Part shown: in pieces, positions 51,427 to 63,642 of the stretch | Numbering within the stretch: the stretch's first letter is position 1 | Layout: every line of letters begins with the position of its first letter | NCBI GenBank assembly: GCA_024958655.1 | Contig: JANWUR010000008.1 | Span: 1-64,000, forward strand | Reading direction: 5' to 3' | Length of the DNA: 64,000 nucleotides | Source: Cyanobium sp. FGCU6 | GTDB lineage: Bacteria; Cyanobacteriota; Cyanobacteriia; PCC-6307; Cyanobiaceae | Translations under genes and position numbers: made by a program | The notes under the pieces: generated by a model | Seen by the model: the letters and a program-made list of their open reading frames with translations, nothing else | The model's database searches: none | What the model was told of the DNA's origin: nothing

Positions 51427-51726
51427 ATGGCTTCCTACAAGGTCACCCTCATCAACGAGAGCGAAGGCCTCAACAAGACCATCGAGGTTCCTGACGACCA
51501 GTACATCCTCGACGCAGCCGAAGAGCAGGGCATCGACCTCCCCTACTCCTGCCGCGCCGGCGCCTGCTCCACCTGCGCTGGCAAGCTCACCACCGGCACC
51601 GTGGATCAGTCGGATCAGAGCTTCCTCGACGACGACCAGATCGAAGCCGGTTTCGTGCTCACCTGCGTGGCCTACCCCACCAGCGACTGCACCATCAAGA
51701 CGCACGCCGAAGAGGAGCTCTACTGA
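51427..51726 (+). CDS. petF: Plant-type [2Fe-2S] ferredoxin
   Basis: The protein has 99 residues: [26 protein letters not shown], cluster ligands in [14 protein letters not shown] (Cys-x4-Cys-x2-Cys) and a fourth Cys in [14 protein letters not shown], ending with the conserved EEELY. It carries electrons from photosystem I to FNR, ferredoxin-thioredoxin reductase (ftrV in this window) and other enzymes. A terminator follows at 51,777. Confidence 0.95.
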   Translation: MASYKVTLINESEGLNKTIEVPDDQYILDAAEEQGIDLPYSCRAGACSTCAGKLTTGTVDQSDQSFLDDDQIEAGFVLTCVAYPTSDCTIKTHAEEELY

Positions 51727-51776
51727 GCCCGGTCGGGGGATCCCGATCCGGCATCTCCCCTCCCTCAGCGGTGATC

Positions 51777-51799
51777 GCCACCCTTCGGGGTGGCTTTTT
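51777..51799 (+). terminator. Intrinsic terminator of petF
   Basis: Stem GCCACCC/GGGTGGC with a short TTCG-type loop, followed by TTTTT, 50 bp after the petF stop. Confidence 0.8.
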
Positions 51800-51858
51800 C
51801 ATGGTCTGTGCCCGGCTGCCGCCGGCAGCCCACCCTCCCGTCGTCGCCGATCTCCCTC

Positions 51859-52275
51859 GTGCAGGTTCACTCCGTTCTGGACCCGGGCAGCGAACACCCC
51901 AGCCCCGGCGGCCAGTACAGCTTCCGCGTGCTCGGCCCCTGCTGCCGCCTGTTCGATCGGGAGGAGCTGCCCTGGCCCTGCTGCCGCCTGGCGTGGCGCA
52001 GCAAGGAGCCCAGCTGGCGAAGGGTGGGCCGCCGCTTCGTGGCCGATCTCGCCGCCCGCCGCTGCCCCTCCTACGCCGTGGAGTTGCTTCAGCCGGGTGC
52101 CCGGCCCACCCGCACCGTGATCACCCTGTTCCCCCAGCGTCTCGGCCCCCAGCTGCAGGAGTGGTGGTACAGCCGCCAGCCGGCCTCGATGGAGGCGGCA
52201 AACCGCCTGCCGCCACCACCACCACTGCCGCCGCCGGCGGCCGACGCTGCTCCTCAGGCGCGCGCCCTTCCCTGA
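51859..52275 (+). CDS. Conserved-looking hypothetical protein
   Basis: The protein has 138 residues from GTG 51,859 (upstream codons overlap the petF terminator). GQYSFRVLGPCCRLFDREELP, then CCRLAWRSKEPSWRRVGRRF, then YAVELLQPGARPTRTVITLF, then a proline-rich tail. Two CC pairs are notable. No family recognised, but codon use and length suggest a real gene. Convergent with psbV across a shared terminator. Confidence 0.6.
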   Translation: MQVHSVLDPGSEHPSPGGQYSFRVLGPCCRLFDREELPWPCCRLAWRSKEPSWRRVGRRFVADLAARRCPSYAVELLQPGARPTRTVITLFPQRLGPQLQEWWYSRQPASMEAANRLPPPPPLPPPAADAAPQARALP

Positions 52276-52297
52276 TCCCAGGCTGAGGCGTCGCCAT

Positions 52298-52329
52298 CAA
52301 AAAACCGGTGCCCCGGAAGGGGGCACCGG
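52298..52329 (-). terminator. Intrinsic terminator of psbV
   Basis: Read on the - strand: CCGGTGCCCC, short loop, GGGGCACCGG, then TTTTTT. It lies 40 bp past the psbV stop. Confidence 0.85.
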
Positions 52330-52369
52330 CCGAGCGAAAAGGCCGGGGGACGCCCGGCCGATGGATGGC

Positions 52370-52882
52370 TCAGAAGTAGATCTTGCCGCCGCCCCACTGG
52401 ATCCCCTGCACTTTGGGAGCCACCAGGATGTAGCCGGCGATCAGGCGCAGATCCTCGTCGTCCAGGTCGCGCATCTTCACGAACACGTCGCTGCTGCGCA
52501 GGCTGGGGTGCACGTCGGCGATCGAGTACTCGCCGTCGTAGGAGGTGGGATCCTTCATGAAGTCGACGAGGGAGTCGACGCTGTCGCGGGGCGGGGTGGC
52601 CAGGGCCAGGGTTTCGGGGTCGAGGCCCACGTTCTGGTTGGTCTTGGTGATGCCACCGGCGTGGCAGCTGCCGCAGCTCTCGTTGAACAGCTTGCGGCCG
52701 GTTTTGATTTCCTTCTCGCTGAAGGTCACGGACGTCCCCTCCGGACCGGCGGGCACGGTGAGGGTGGCGGCGTCCCAGCGGGCGGCAGAGGCCGGACCGG
52801 CGAAACAGACCAGCAGCGCCAGAGGCAGCACCAGCAGGAGCCGGGTGACGGCACGAACGGCTGAGGAGAAGATGGGGGCCAT
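52370..52882 (-). CDS. psbV: Photosystem II cytochrome c550
   Basis: The protein has 170 residues from ATG 52,882, which places a standard signal peptide (LLLVLPLALLVCFAGPASA) before the mature start ARWDAATLTV. Haem site CGSCH in LFNESCGSCHAGG; the C-terminus IQWGGGKIYF is typical of PsbV. It is a lumenal extrinsic PSII subunit that supports the oxygen-evolving cluster. Confidence 0.92.
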   Translation of the reverse strand: MAPIFSSAVRAVTRLLLVLPLALLVCFAGPASAARWDAATLTVPAGPEGTSVTFSEKEIKTGRKLFNESCGSCHAGGITKTNQNVGLDPETLALATPPRDSVDSLVDFMKDPTSYDGEYSIADVHPSLRSSDVFVKMRDLDDEDLRLIAGYILVAPKVQGIQWGGGKIYF

Positions 52883-52978
52883 GGAGGAAGCCGGCGGAAA
52901 GGCGGTGAGACCGCGACTGAGACCTTGTATCACGGGGGAGAGGGCCTCCGGAGCGGAATCACGTGAACTGTTGCAGGC

Positions 52979-53980
52979 TCAGGCGGCCGGGTCCGTCGCC
53001 TCGCCCGCTTCCGGCGGGACGACATCGAGACTGAGGAAATCGCGGGCCACGATCGTGGCCGGGAAGATGGCCCGCGCTTCGGCCACCAGGTCGTCGGGCG
53101 TCATCGGATTGCCGGGGAGGTACCTGGGGCTGAGGTGGGTGAGCACCAGCTGCTTCACCCCCGCTTCCAGGGCCGTCTGGGCCGCCATGGTGCTGGTGGA
53201 GTGCTGGCGCTGGATCGCCATCTGGGCTTCGCCGTGGGAGAAGGTGGATTCGTGGATCAGCAGATCGGCCCCCCGGGCCAGCTCGACTGCCGCCTCGCAG
53301 AACACCGTGTCGGTGCAATACACCACACTGCAGCCGGGTCGGGGAGGCCCGCAGAGGGCCTTCCCGCGGATGATGCGGCCGTCATCGAGGGTGACGCTCC
53401 GGCCGGCCTTGAGTTCGGCGTACACCGGGCCGGCGGGGATCCCCAGCTCCCTGGCCTTCGCCACATCGAAGCGGCCCGGCCGCGGTTTGCGCTCCACCCG
53501 GTAGCCGTAGGCCGGTACCCGGTGGGTGAGGGGGGTGCAGCGCACGGTGATGTCGTCGTCGTCGAGCAGCACGGTGCCGCGCTGGGCGGCCTCCTTGACC
53601 CGGTGGATCCGCAGGGGGTAGCCGATCCGGGTGGAGGAGCCGTGCAGGGCCCCCTCGACGAAATCCCTCAGCCGGTCGGGACCGTAGAGATCCATCCCAT
53701 CGCCGCAGCTCCCTGCCAGGCCCAGGCTCGCCAGCAGGCCCGGCAGGCCGAACACGTGGTCGCCGTGCATGTGGGTGACGAACACCCGCCGCAGCTGCGA
53801 GACCCGCAGGTCGCTGCGCAGGAACTGGTGCTGGGTGCCCTCGCCGCAGTCGAACAGCCACAGCTCGGCCCGCTGCGGCAGCCGCAGGGCCACGGCCGAG
53901 ACATTGCGCGAGCGGGTGGGGACGCCCGAACTGGTGCCCAGAAAGGTGACCTGCACGCCGGGGGGACGCCTCCGGCGCAT
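52979..53980 (-). CDS. rnz: Ribonuclease Z
   Basis: The protein has 333 residues. [18 protein letters not shown] at the start, metallo-beta-lactamase motif [16 protein letters not shown], and LIHESTF, then [20 protein letters not shown] at the end. It trims tRNA 3' ends. Divergent from the SpoIID-domain gene, with starts only about 26 bp apart if ATG 54,007 is used. Confidence 0.93.
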   Translation of the reverse strand: MRRRRPPGVQVTFLGTSSGVPTRSRNVSAVALRLPQRAELWLFDCGEGTQHQFLRSDLRVSQLRRVFVTHMHGDHVFGLPGLLASLGLAGSCGDGMDLYGPDRLRDFVEGALHGSSTRIGYPLRIHRVKEAAQRGTVLLDDDDITVRCTPLTHRVPAYGYRVERKPRPGRFDVAKARELGIPAGPVYAELKAGRSVTLDDGRIIRGKALCGPPRPGCSVVYCTDTVFCEAAVELARGADLLIHESTFSHGEAQMAIQRQHSTSTMAAQTALEAGVKQLVLTHLSPRYLPGNPMTPDDLVAEARAIFPATIVARDFLSLDVVPPEAGEATDPAA

Positions 53981-54006
53981 GCTGCCATGCAGGCGCCGGA
54001 GGCGGG

Positions 54007-55398
54007 ATGGCGCGAGTGGATGGCTCTGGTCATGATGGGTGCGTTTTTCGCTCCCGCCCCGTGTCGTTCTCCGCCGCCGGATGGCGCACAGGGTTACCGG
54101 TCGTGCTGATCGCCGGTGCGCTGCTGCCGGCGATGGTGGAGCTGGCCGCCGACGCCAGGCCGCCGCGACGGCCGGTCCCTGTGGCCGCTGCCGCGGCTCC
54201 CGCCGCCGATGGTCCCCCCGTACGGGTGCTGTTGCGGCAGGGCGACTCCCTGGAGATCACCGCCGCCAGCGGGGCCCTGCGCCTGAGCGACGGCAGCGGC
54301 CGGCCGGTTCTGGAGGTTCCCGCCTGGCGGCGGCTGCGGCTGGCTCTGCGCCCCGCCGCCGTGGTGGCGGTGGTGGAGGGAGCGCAGGGGGCTGAGCCAC
54401 CGCGGGTTCTGCCGCTGGCCCCGCTGTGGCTGGAACCCCTGACCCAGGGGGAGCGCCCCTCGGAAGCGATGGTCGCCCTGGGTGAGCAGCGCTACCGCGG
54501 TCGCCTGTACCTGCGTCCCGACGGCGAGCGGCTCCAGGCCATCAACGTGATCGGTGTGGAGAGCTACCTCCCCAGTGTGGTGGGCAGCGAGATGCCCGCC
54601 ACCTGGCCCCTGCCGGCCCTGATGGCCCAGGCGGTGGCGGCCCGCACCTATGCCCTCGGCCAGCGCCGCCCCTCGGCCCCGTTCGATCTCAAAGCCACGG
54701 TGGCGAGCCAGGTCTACCGCGGCGTCAGCGCCGAAACCGCCTCCACCCGCGAGGCGGTGGCCCGCACCCGTGGTGAGGTGCTCACCTACGGCGATGCCCT
54801 GATCAACGCCGTGTTCCACAGCAGCAGCGGCGGCGCCACCGAGAACAGCGGCGAGATCTGGAGCCGGCAGCTTCCCTACCTGGTGAGCGTGCCCGACTTC
54901 GACCAACGCAGTCCGGTTCGGCAGTGGGAGCAGCGCTACGAGCCCGAGCAGCTGCGCCGGGCCTTCCCGGAGACCGATGGCGTGCGGGGGATCGAGGTGC
55001 TGGCCAAATCCAGCACCGGCCGCATCCGCCGGGCCCGGATCATCGGCCCGGCCGGCGCTCTTGAGCTCAGTGGACCGGAGCTGCGCCAGCGGCTCGGTCT
55101 GCGCAGCACCATGGCCAGCTTCCAGTTCCTCCCAACCGCCGCGCCCGTGGTGGGGGTGCCGCTGTTCGCTCCGGCCGCTGCCGGGTCGATCCAGGGGGCC
55201 GTGGGGGCAGCGGGCCGCAATGACGACCCCCCGGCCGTCGCGGCCCCAAGCCTGCTGGTGAGTGGCCGGGGCTTCGGCCATGGCGTGGGGATGAGCCAGT
55301 GGGGGGCCTACGGGCTTGCCCTCAAGGGCCAGGGGCACCGCCAGATCCTCAGCCACTACTACCCCGGGGCCCGCCTCACCTCCTGGCCTCCCCGCTGA
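54007..55398 (+). CDS. SpoIID/LytB-domain protein
   Basis: The protein has 463 residues. It has an N-terminal membrane/signal segment ([20 protein letters not shown]). SpoIID core: [22 protein letters not shown], then [13 protein letters not shown], then [16 protein letters not shown], then [21 protein letters not shown]. SpoIID proteins are lytic transglycosylases acting on peptidoglycan; cyanobacterial members are not sporulation-related. The start is uncertain within the first 30 codons. Confidence 0.88.
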   Translation: MARVDGSGHDGCVFRSRPVSFSAAGWRTGLPVVLIAGALLPAMVELAADARPPRRPVPVAAAAAPAADGPPVRVLLRQGDSLEITAASGALRLSDGSGRPVLEVPAWRRLRLALRPAAVVAVVEGAQGAEPPRVLPLAPLWLEPLTQGERPSEAMVALGEQRYRGRLYLRPDGERLQAINVIGVESYLPSVVGSEMPATWPLPALMAQAVAARTYALGQRRPSAPFDLKATVASQVYRGVSAETASTREAVARTRGEVLTYGDALINAVFHSSSGGATENSGEIWSRQLPYLVSVPDFDQRSPVRQWEQRYEPEQLRRAFPETDGVRGIEVLAKSSTGRIRRARIIGPAGALELSGPELRQRLGLRSTMASFQFLPTAAPVVGVPLFAPAAAGSIQGAVGAAGRNDDPPAVAAPSLLVSGRGFGHGVGMSQWGAYGLALKGQGHRQILSHYYPGARLTSWPPR

Positions 55399-55406
55399 CC
55401 GTCGCC

Positions 55407-56168
55407 GTGCCCAGCGGGCCCACGCTCCTGCCGCTCGGGAATGGCGCCGCCGTGGCCGACGCGGTGGCGGCGCGGATGCTGCTCGATCGCCGGCGGCACC
55501 CCGATCGGCCCCTCGGGCTGGCCACGGGCCGCACCATGGAACCGGTGTATCGGAGGCTGGCGGCGCGGGTCGCGGACCTGCCGGCCGCTGAAGCCGAAGT
55601 CCTGCGAAGGGGCTGGTGCAGTTTCAATCTCGATGCCTATGTGGGCCTGCCCCCCGCTGATCCCCGTGCCTTCGCGGCCGAGATGGAGCGGCTGCTTGTG
55701 CGGCCGCTGGGCCTCGATCCCCGGCGGGTGCGGCTCCCCGATGGCCTGGCGGCTGATCCCGAGGCGGAGGCTCGCCGCTATGCAGAGGCTGTGGCGACCG
55801 CAGGCGGCATCGGTCTGCTGCTGCTGGGCCTGGGCCTCAACGGCCATGTGGGGTTCAACGAGCCTCCCTGCCTCGCCACGGCCCCCTGCCGGGTGGTCGC
55901 GCTCTCCGCGACCACCCGGCGTCAGAACGCCGGGGCCTTCGGCGGCGATCCTGCGGCGGTGCCGGCGCGGGCGATCACCCTCGGCATGGCAGAGATCCTG
56001 GCCGCCGAGCGGATCCTGCTGGTGGTCACCGGAGCCGCCAAGGCGACGATCCTGCGGCGCTGCCTGCGGGAGCCCCCCGGGCCCGAGCGGCCTGCCAGCT
56101 GGCTGCAGCACCATCCGGATGTGACCCTGATCGCCGATGCCACGGCCCTTGGCGCCGCTGATGGCTAG
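55407..56168 (+). CDS. Glucosamine-6-phosphate deaminase-like (NagB) protein
   Basis: The protein has 253 residues from GTG 55,407. [15 protein letters not shown], then [15 protein letters not shown] and [16 protein letters not shown] are NagB active-site motifs; [22 protein letters not shown] follows. NagB converts glucosamine-6-phosphate to fructose-6-phosphate. 6-phosphogluconolactonase is a related fold, but the FNLDxYVGL/NGHxGFNEP pair favours NagB. It starts 8 bp after the SpoIID gene. Confidence 0.85.
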   Translation: MPSGPTLLPLGNGAAVADAVAARMLLDRRRHPDRPLGLATGRTMEPVYRRLAARVADLPAAEAEVLRRGWCSFNLDAYVGLPPADPRAFAAEMERLLVRPLGLDPRRVRLPDGLAADPEAEARRYAEAVATAGGIGLLLLGLGLNGHVGFNEPPCLATAPCRVVALSATTRRQNAGAFGGDPAAVPARAITLGMAEILAAERILLVVTGAAKATILRRCLREPPGPERPASWLQHHPDVTLIADATALGAADG

Positions 56169-56941
56169 GCCGCCAGGGCGGATTCGAACAGGCTGTCGTC
56201 GGCCTCCAGATTGGAGGTGACGCTGCGCACATCGTCGAGATCCTCGAGGGCATCCAGCATCCGCAGGCAGCTGCGCAGGCTCTCCACCTCGTCGATGGGG
56301 CAGGCGGTGTCGGCGATCCAGCGGTGCTCCCAGCTCTTCACCGTCAGCCCCAACCCTCGGAGCCCGTCCTGGAGGGCCTCCAGGTCTCCGAACTCCCCCA
56401 CCACCTCGGCGACGCCGCCCTCGAGGGTGTAGCTGCGCACCGCCGGTCCGCCGCGCTCCTCCAGTGCCAGCAGCCGCTCCAGCAACCCCTCCTCGTCGAG
56501 GTTCTCCAGCGCCAGGCGCACCACCGAGCACTGATCGAACAGGTAGGCGACGCAGCCGCTTTCGCCGAGATTGCCGCCGTTCTTGCCGAAGGCCAGCCGC
56601 AGGTCGGCCGCGGTGCGGTTGCGGTTGTCGGTGAACGCCTCCACCAGCACCGCCACGCCGCCGGGCCCGTAGCCCTCGTAGCGCACCGCTTCGAACTGGT
56701 CGCCCGGGCCGCCGGCCTGACCCGAGCCCTTGGCGATCGCCCGCTCGATGTTGGCGTTGGGCACGCCGGCCGAGCGGGCCTTCTCGATCGCGGTGCGCAG
56801 CTGGAAGTTGCCGGCCGGATCGGCTCCGGCTCGGGCCGCCACGGTGATCTCACGGCCGAGGCGAGTGAACGCCGCTCCCCGCTTGGCGTCCACCACGGCC
56901 TTGGTGCGCTTGATCTGGGCCCATTTGCTGTGGCCGGCCAT
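56165..56941 (-). CDS. YebC/TACO1-family protein
   Basis: The protein has 258 residues. [22 protein letters not shown], then [13 protein letters not shown] and [22 protein letters not shown] are diagnostic. Classified as transcriptional regulators; recent work links the family to translation of proline-rich stretches. It overlaps the NagB-like stop by 4 bp (convergent). Confidence 0.93.
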   Translation of the reverse strand: MAGHSKWAQIKRTKAVVDAKRGAAFTRLGREITVAARAGADPAGNFQLRTAIEKARSAGVPNANIERAIAKGSGQAGGPGDQFEAVRYEGYGPGGVAVLVEAFTDNRNRTAADLRLAFGKNGGNLGESGCVAYLFDQCSVVRLALENLDEEGLLERLLALEERGGPAVRSYTLEGGVAEVVGEFGDLEALQDGLRGLGLTVKSWEHRWIADTACPIDEVESLRSCLRMLDALEDLDDVRSVTSNLEADDSLFESALAA

Positions 56942-56983
56942 CGCTGTGGTCGTGCGTCGGAGGAAGGAGGGCCCGGAAGGCGC

Positions 56984-57844
56984 TCAGCCCGCCGCCTCGA
57001 AGACCAGCTTCGGCTGCAGGCGGCCGGCACCGTCGGCCCGGGCGATGCCCGCCAATCTGCCATCCGGCCCGATCACCGCCACGGCCGTCTCGGGCGGGTG
57101 ATCGGCTGCGGCCTCCAGGCGGCGACCGCAGCGCCACTCGAGGCCCTGGGGCTCTGAAAGCCGCTGCCGGGGCAGGTGGGACAGGGCCGCCAGCGGATCC
57201 AGCAGCGGCGGCGGCGGGGAGGCCTCGAGCGCCTCCAGGCCCACGGCGCCCTCGAGGCCGAAGCCGAGGGCCCGGGTCCGTCGCAGGCTGGCCAGGGCCC
57301 CGCCGCAGCCGAGCCGCTCCCCCAGGTCGCGGGCCAGGGAGCGGATGTAGGTGCCGGCCGAGCAGCCCACCAGCAACTCCAGCCGGCCCCGCAGCGGGTC
57401 CCAGTCGAGCAGCTCCAGCCGGTGCACGGTCACCGGCCGGGCGGCCAGCTCGAGCTCCTCGCCGCGCCGGCTGCGCATGTAGGCCCGCTCCCCGTCCACA
57501 TGGACGGCCGACACCTGGGGCGGCCGCTGCAGGATCGTCCCGCGGAACCCCTCCAGCGCCTGCTCCAGGGCGGTGGCGTCGAGGGGCGGCAGCGGGGTGG
57601 TGGTCAGCACCTCCCCCTCCAGGTCGTCGCTGCGGGTGGTGAGCCCGAGTTGCACCTGGCCCCGATACACCTTCTCGCCCTGGAGGTAGGGAAGCAGGCG
57701 GGTGGCGGGCCCCACGGCGATCGGCAGCACACCCGTCACCGCCGGATCGAGCGTGCCGCCGTGGCCGACCCGGCGAATGCCGAAAGCCCGCCGGACCCGT
57801 CCCACGCAGCTGTGGGAGGTGAGACCGGCGGGCTTGTCGAGCAC
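56984..57844 (-). CDS. truB: tRNA pseudouridine55 synthase
   Basis: The protein has 286 residues from GTG 57,844; in-frame FLV residues upstream suggest the true start is slightly earlier, at a non-ATG codon overlapping the rpmA end. Catalytic Asp in VGHGGTLDPAVTGVLPIAVG; GEKVYRGQVQLGLTT; CSAGTYIRSLARDLG. It follows rpmA in the rplU-rpmA-truB order. Confidence 0.93.
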   Translation of the reverse strand: MLDKPAGLTSHSCVGRVRRAFGIRRVGHGGTLDPAVTGVLPIAVGPATRLLPYLQGEKVYRGQVQLGLTTRSDDLEGEVLTTTPLPPLDATALEQALEGFRGTILQRPPQVSAVHVDGERAYMRSRRGEELELAARPVTVHRLELLDWDPLRGRLELLVGCSAGTYIRSLARDLGERLGCGGALASLRRTRALGFGLEGAVGLEALEASPPPPLLDPLAALSHLPRQRLSEPQGLEWRCGRRLEAAADHPPETAVAVIGPDGRLAGIARADGAGRLQPKLVFEAAG

Positions 57845-57873
57845 CAGGAACCCGCAGAGAGAGGGAGCCAGGG

Positions 57874-58137
57874 TCAGGCGGTGGCGATGTTGATGCGCTT
57901 GCGGTTGCGCAGGCCGCGCTTGATGCTGTCGAAGCTCACAACGCCGTCGACAAGGGCGAAGAGAGTGTCGTCGGAACCACGACCCACGTTGATTCCCGGC
58001 AGCACCGAGGTGCCCCGCTGACGGATCAGGATCGAGCCGGCGCTCACGCTCTCACCGCCATAGGCCTTGACCCCGAGACGCTTGGCGTTGGAGTCGCGGC
58101 CGTTGCGGGTGGAACCTGTGCCTTTCTTGTGGGCCAT
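57874..58137 (-). CDS. rpmA: 50S ribosomal protein L27
   Basis: The protein has 87 residues: [23 protein letters not shown], then [21 protein letters not shown]. Complete. 44 bp after rplU. Confidence 0.97.
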   Translation of the reverse strand: MAHKKGTGSTRNGRDSNAKRLGVKAYGGESVSAGSILIRQRGTSVLPGINVGRGSDDTLFALVDGVVSFDSIKRGLRNRKRINIATA

Positions 58138-58181
58138 GGGAACGGAGGAGGGAGAGAAAAGGAAGAGGGGAACGCTGCCGA

Positions 58182-58550
58182 TCAGGCGATCGCCTTGCCG
58201 CCGACACTGATGGACTGGACCAGCACCCGGGTGAGCTCCTGACGATGGCCGTTCTTGCGGCGGGTCTTCTTCTTGGGCCGCATCTTGTAGACCAGCAGCT
58301 TGGGACCGCGGCGGTGGGCGAGCACCTTGACCTCCACCCTGGCGCCGTCCACGTAGGGGCGGCCGAGCGTGGGGCCGTTGGATCCGTTCACCAGCAGGAC
58401 ATTGTCGAGGGTGACGGTGCTGCCCTCCTCGGCGGCCAGGCGATCCAGGTCGACGTAACGATCGGGCTGCAGCCAGAACTGCTGGCCGGAGGCCTCGACG
58501 ATCGCGTAGGGCCCGGTGGCCGCGGGGCTGGGGGAGTCGCTCATTGGCAA
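58182..58550 (-). CDS. rplU: 50S ribosomal protein L21
   Basis: The protein has 122 residues; a second ATG at 58,544 is equally plausible. [24 protein letters not shown], then [19 protein letters not shown] is the L21 signature. First gene of the rplU-rpmA-truB unit, divergent from kaiA. Confidence 0.95.
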   Translation of the reverse strand: MPMSDSPSPAATGPYAIVEASGQQFWLQPDRYVDLDRLAAEEGSTVTLDNVLLVNGSNGPTLGRPYVDGARVEVKVLAHRRGPKLLVYKMRPKKKTRRKNGHRQELTRVLVQSISVGGKAIA

Positions 58551-58714
58551 AGGGGCATGGCCAGGCTGACGCAGACCGCTCCGGCTCAGGGCTGGCTGCA
58601 GGTCACGCCATTGAGCCTGAGCTCATGGCAATCGAAAGACAAACAAAGACTTTGACATCCAGCCCCGCGCATCGTCAACATTCAGGCAGTTCGCGGCGGC
58701 CTGCTCTTCTGTCA
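58551..58714. promoter_or_regulatory. Divergent rplU/kaiA intergenic region
   Basis: 164 bp between the rplU and kaiA starts. It must hold both promoters. An AT-richer patch (AATCGAAAGACAAACAAAGAC) lies about 85 bases before kaiA, but I cannot assign boxes with confidence. Confidence 0.45.
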
Positions 58715-59596
58715 ATGCCCGAGCCGGCCCTCACGATCGCCAGCTTCCTCCTCGATCCCTCTCTGACCCAGGCCTGCACCCAGTGGCTCCGTGGCGGCCG
58801 CTATCAGCTCGTGGCCATCGATCCCTCCCGCGACCCCCTGGCCGTGCTGGAGGAGGGCCGCGACGCTTTCGACGCCGTGCTGCTCCAGCAGGGGGTGACG
58901 GCGCCGGCAACGTTCCAGGCCCTGGCGGAGCGCGGCCTGTTGCTGCCGGCGGTGTTGATCGGTGCCGTCACCGGTCGGGTGGACTACCACGACGCCGAGG
59001 TGCACCTGCCGGCCGACCAGCTGGAGCAGCTGAGCTACAGCCTCGATGCCGCGGTCACGCGCTTTCTGCGCCGTGGGCGGCTCGCCGTCGGCCAGCTCTC
59101 CGCCGGGCCCGGGGACGGCGCCGGCGACGGCTGGAAGCTGGACAACCGGCTCAAGGGGCGGCTGGGCTATCTGGGGGTGTACTACAAGCGGGATCCCTCC
59201 CGCTTCCTGCGCAACCTGTCGGAATCCGATCGGGAGGATCTGTTGCGCTCCCTCACCCGCACCTACCGCGATCTGCTGATCAGCTACTTCCGCGACCCTG
59301 CGGCTGCGAACCAGGCGCTGGAGAGTTTCGTGAACACGGCGTTCTTCAGTGATCTTCCGATCACAAAAACTGTTGAGATCCACATGAATCTGATTGAAAC
59401 TTTCTGGAAGCAACTCAAGCTGGAGGGACATAAGAATGATTTTCTTCAGGACTATCGCCTCGCCCTTCTCGATGTGATGGCCCATCTCTGTGAGATGTAC
59501 CGCCGCTCGATCCCCCCGGATGCTCCCCTCGGCTCCCCTGCCGACCTGTCCTCCGCCCTTCCCCCCTTTTCGCATGCCGCCCCGGAGGCACCCTGA
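58715..59596 (+). CDS. kaiA: Circadian clock protein KaiA
   Basis: The protein has 293 residues from ATG 58,715, full length with both domains: an N-terminal pseudoreceiver ([19 protein letters not shown]; no phosphoryl Asp pattern) and a C-terminal KaiC-stimulating four-helix domain ([20 protein letters not shown], then [19 protein letters not shown], then [13 protein letters not shown]). KaiA drives KaiC autophosphorylation. Its presence excludes Prochlorococcus, which lost kaiA. kaiB starts 2 bp downstream. Confidence 0.95.
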   Translation: MPEPALTIASFLLDPSLTQACTQWLRGGRYQLVAIDPSRDPLAVLEEGRDAFDAVLLQQGVTAPATFQALAERGLLLPAVLIGAVTGRVDYHDAEVHLPADQLEQLSYSLDAAVTRFLRRGRLAVGQLSAGPGDGAGDGWKLDNRLKGRLGYLGVYYKRDPSRFLRNLSESDREDLLRSLTRTYRDLLISYFRDPAAANQALESFVNTAFFSDLPITKTVEIHMNLIETFWKQLKLEGHKNDFLQDYRLALLDVMAHLCEMYRRSIPPDAPLGSPADLSSALPPFSHAAPEAP

Positions 59597-59598
59597 CC

Positions 59599-59964
59599 AT
59601 GACCCCACGCAAGACCTACATCCTCAAGCTCTACGTGGCGGGTAACACGCCCAATTCGATGCGCGCGCTCAAAACCCTGCGCAACATCCTGGAAACTGAG
59701 TTTCGCGGCGTCTATGCCCTCAAGGTGATCGACGTGCTCAAGAATCCCCAGCTGGCGGAGGAGGACAAGATCCTGGCCACCCCGACCCTGGCCAAGATCC
59801 TGCCACCACCGGTGCGGCGCATCATCGGTGATCTCTCCGATCGCGAGCGGGTGTTGATCGGCCTGGATCTTCTCTACGACGAGCTCAGCGAGGAGGGCTT
59901 CGACTTTGAAGAAGCTCCCCCGGGGGATGCCCCTGATCCCGCGGAGGGGGGCGCCATCCCCTGA
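59599..59964 (+). CDS. kaiB: Circadian clock protein KaiB
   Basis: The protein has 121 residues: [23 protein letters not shown], then [25 protein letters not shown], then [21 protein letters not shown] is the fold-switching KaiB core. An acidic tail of about 20 residues extends beyond the core. It binds phosphorylated KaiC and sequesters KaiA. Confidence 0.97.
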   Translation: MTPRKTYILKLYVAGNTPNSMRALKTLRNILETEFRGVYALKVIDVLKNPQLAEEDKILATPTLAKILPPPVRRIIGDLSDRERVLIGLDLLYDELSEEGFDFEEAPPGDAPDPAEGGAIP

Positions 59965-60033
59965 TCCGCCCGCCCTGCGTTTCCCCAGCTTTTTCCCGCT
60001 TCTCCTTCCCTCCCCTTTTCGCACCCCCTTTCG

Positions 60034-61581
60034 ATGCAGGACCCCAGCCTCCCAACCACCCCCGGCGGCTCGCCGCTGATGCAGGTGCAGAAGCTGCCGA
60101 CCGGCATCGAAGGCTTCGATGACATCTGCCACGGGGGCCTGCCGATCGGTCGCTCCACCCTGATCAGCGGCACCTCGGGCACCGGCAAGACGGTGTTCTC
60201 ATTGAACTTTCTCTACAACGGCATTCGCCAGTTCAACGAAGCGGGAATCTTCGTCACCTTCGAGGAGTCTCCCCTCGACATCCTGCGCAACGCCTCCAGC
60301 TTCGGCTGGAATCTGCAGGAGATGGTGGAGCAGGACAAGCTGTTCATCCTCGATGCCTCGCCCGATCCAGAAGGTCAGGACGTGGCCGGCAGCTTCGACC
60401 TCTCCGGCCTGATCGAGCGCATCAACTACGCCATCCGCAAGTACAAGGCCCACCGCGTGGCGATCGATTCGATCACGGCGGTGTTCCAGCAGTACGACGC
60501 CGTGTCGGTCGTGCGTCGTGAGATCTTCCGCCTGATCGCCCGTCTCAAGGAGATCGGCGTCACCACGTTGATGACCACCGAGCGCATCGATGAGTATGGG
60601 CCGATCGCCCGCTACGGGGTGGAGGAGTTCGTCTCCGACAATGTGGTGATTCTGCGCAACGTGCTGGAGGGCGAGCGGCGCCGGCGCACGGTGGAGATTC
60701 TGAAGCTGCGCGGCACCACCCACATGAAAGGGGAGTTTCCCTTCACCATGGGCAGCCATGGCGTCAGCATCTTCCCGCTCGGCGCCATGCGTCTCACCCA
60801 GCGCTCCTCGAACGTGAGGCTCAGCTCCGGTGTGCCCCGTCTCGACGAGATGTGCGGCGGCGGCTTCTTCAAGGATTCGATCATCCTGGCCACCGGTGCC
60901 ACGGGCACCGGCAAGACGCTGCTGGTGTCCAAGTTCATTGAGGACGCCTGCCGCAGCGGCGAGCGCGCCATCCTGTTCGCCTATGAGGAGTCGCGGGCGC
61001 AGCTGCTGCGCAACGCCACCAGCTGGGGCATCGATTTCGAGCAGATGGAGCAGGACGGCCTGCTGAAGATCATCTGCGCCTATCCAGAATCCACAGGGCT
61101 CGAGGATCACCTGCAGATCATCAAGACGGAGATCAGCCAGTTCAAGCCCTCCCGCATGGCGATCGACTCCCTCTCCGCCCTGGCGCGGGGGGTGAGCCAC
61201 AACGCCTTCCGCCAGTTCGTGATCGGCGTGACGGGCTATGCCAAGCAGGAGGAGATCGCCGGCTTCTTCACGAACACCTCCGAGGAGTTCATGGGCAGTC
61301 ACTCGATCACCGACTCCCACATCTCAACGATCACCGACACGATCCTGCTGCTGCAGTACGTGGAGATCCGCGGCGAGATGGCGCGCGCGGTCAACGTGTT
61401 CAAGATGCGGGGCTCCTGGCACGACAAGGGCATCCGCGAATTCGTGATCACCAGCAACGGGCCGGAGATCAAGGATTCGTTCTCCAACTTCGAGCGCATC
61501 ATCAGCGGTGTGCCGCACCGTGTCACCACCGACGAACGCAGCGAGCTCTCGCGCATCGTGCGGGGGGTGGAAGGAGAGTGA
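60034..61581 (+). CDS. kaiC: Circadian clock protein KaiC
   Basis: The protein has 515 residues. Duplicated RecA-like domains: Walker A GTSGTGKT (residues 46-53, CI) and GATGTGKT (CII). The phosphorylation pair is the Ser-Thr in SITDSHISTITDTILLLQYV. The C-terminal A-loop region (SELSRIVRGVEGE) is present. It is the clock's ATPase/autokinase core. 69 bp after kaiB, convergent with nblS. Confidence 0.97.
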   Translation: MQDPSLPTTPGGSPLMQVQKLPTGIEGFDDICHGGLPIGRSTLISGTSGTGKTVFSLNFLYNGIRQFNEAGIFVTFEESPLDILRNASSFGWNLQEMVEQDKLFILDASPDPEGQDVAGSFDLSGLIERINYAIRKYKAHRVAIDSITAVFQQYDAVSVVRREIFRLIARLKEIGVTTLMTTERIDEYGPIARYGVEEFVSDNVVILRNVLEGERRRRTVEILKLRGTTHMKGEFPFTMGSHGVSIFPLGAMRLTQRSSNVRLSSGVPRLDEMCGGGFFKDSIILATGATGTGKTLLVSKFIEDACRSGERAILFAYEESRAQLLRNATSWGIDFEQMEQDGLLKIICAYPESTGLEDHLQIIKTEISQFKPSRMAIDSLSALARGVSHNAFRQFVIGVTGYAKQEEIAGFFTNTSEEFMGSHSITDSHISTITDTILLLQYVEIRGEMARAVNVFKMRGSWHDKGIREFVITSNGPEIKDSFSNFERIISGVPHRVTTDERSELSRIVRGVEGE

Positions 61582-61590
61582 GGCGGGGGA

Positions 61591-63638
<2,048 letters not shown>

Positions 63639-63642
<4 letters not shown>
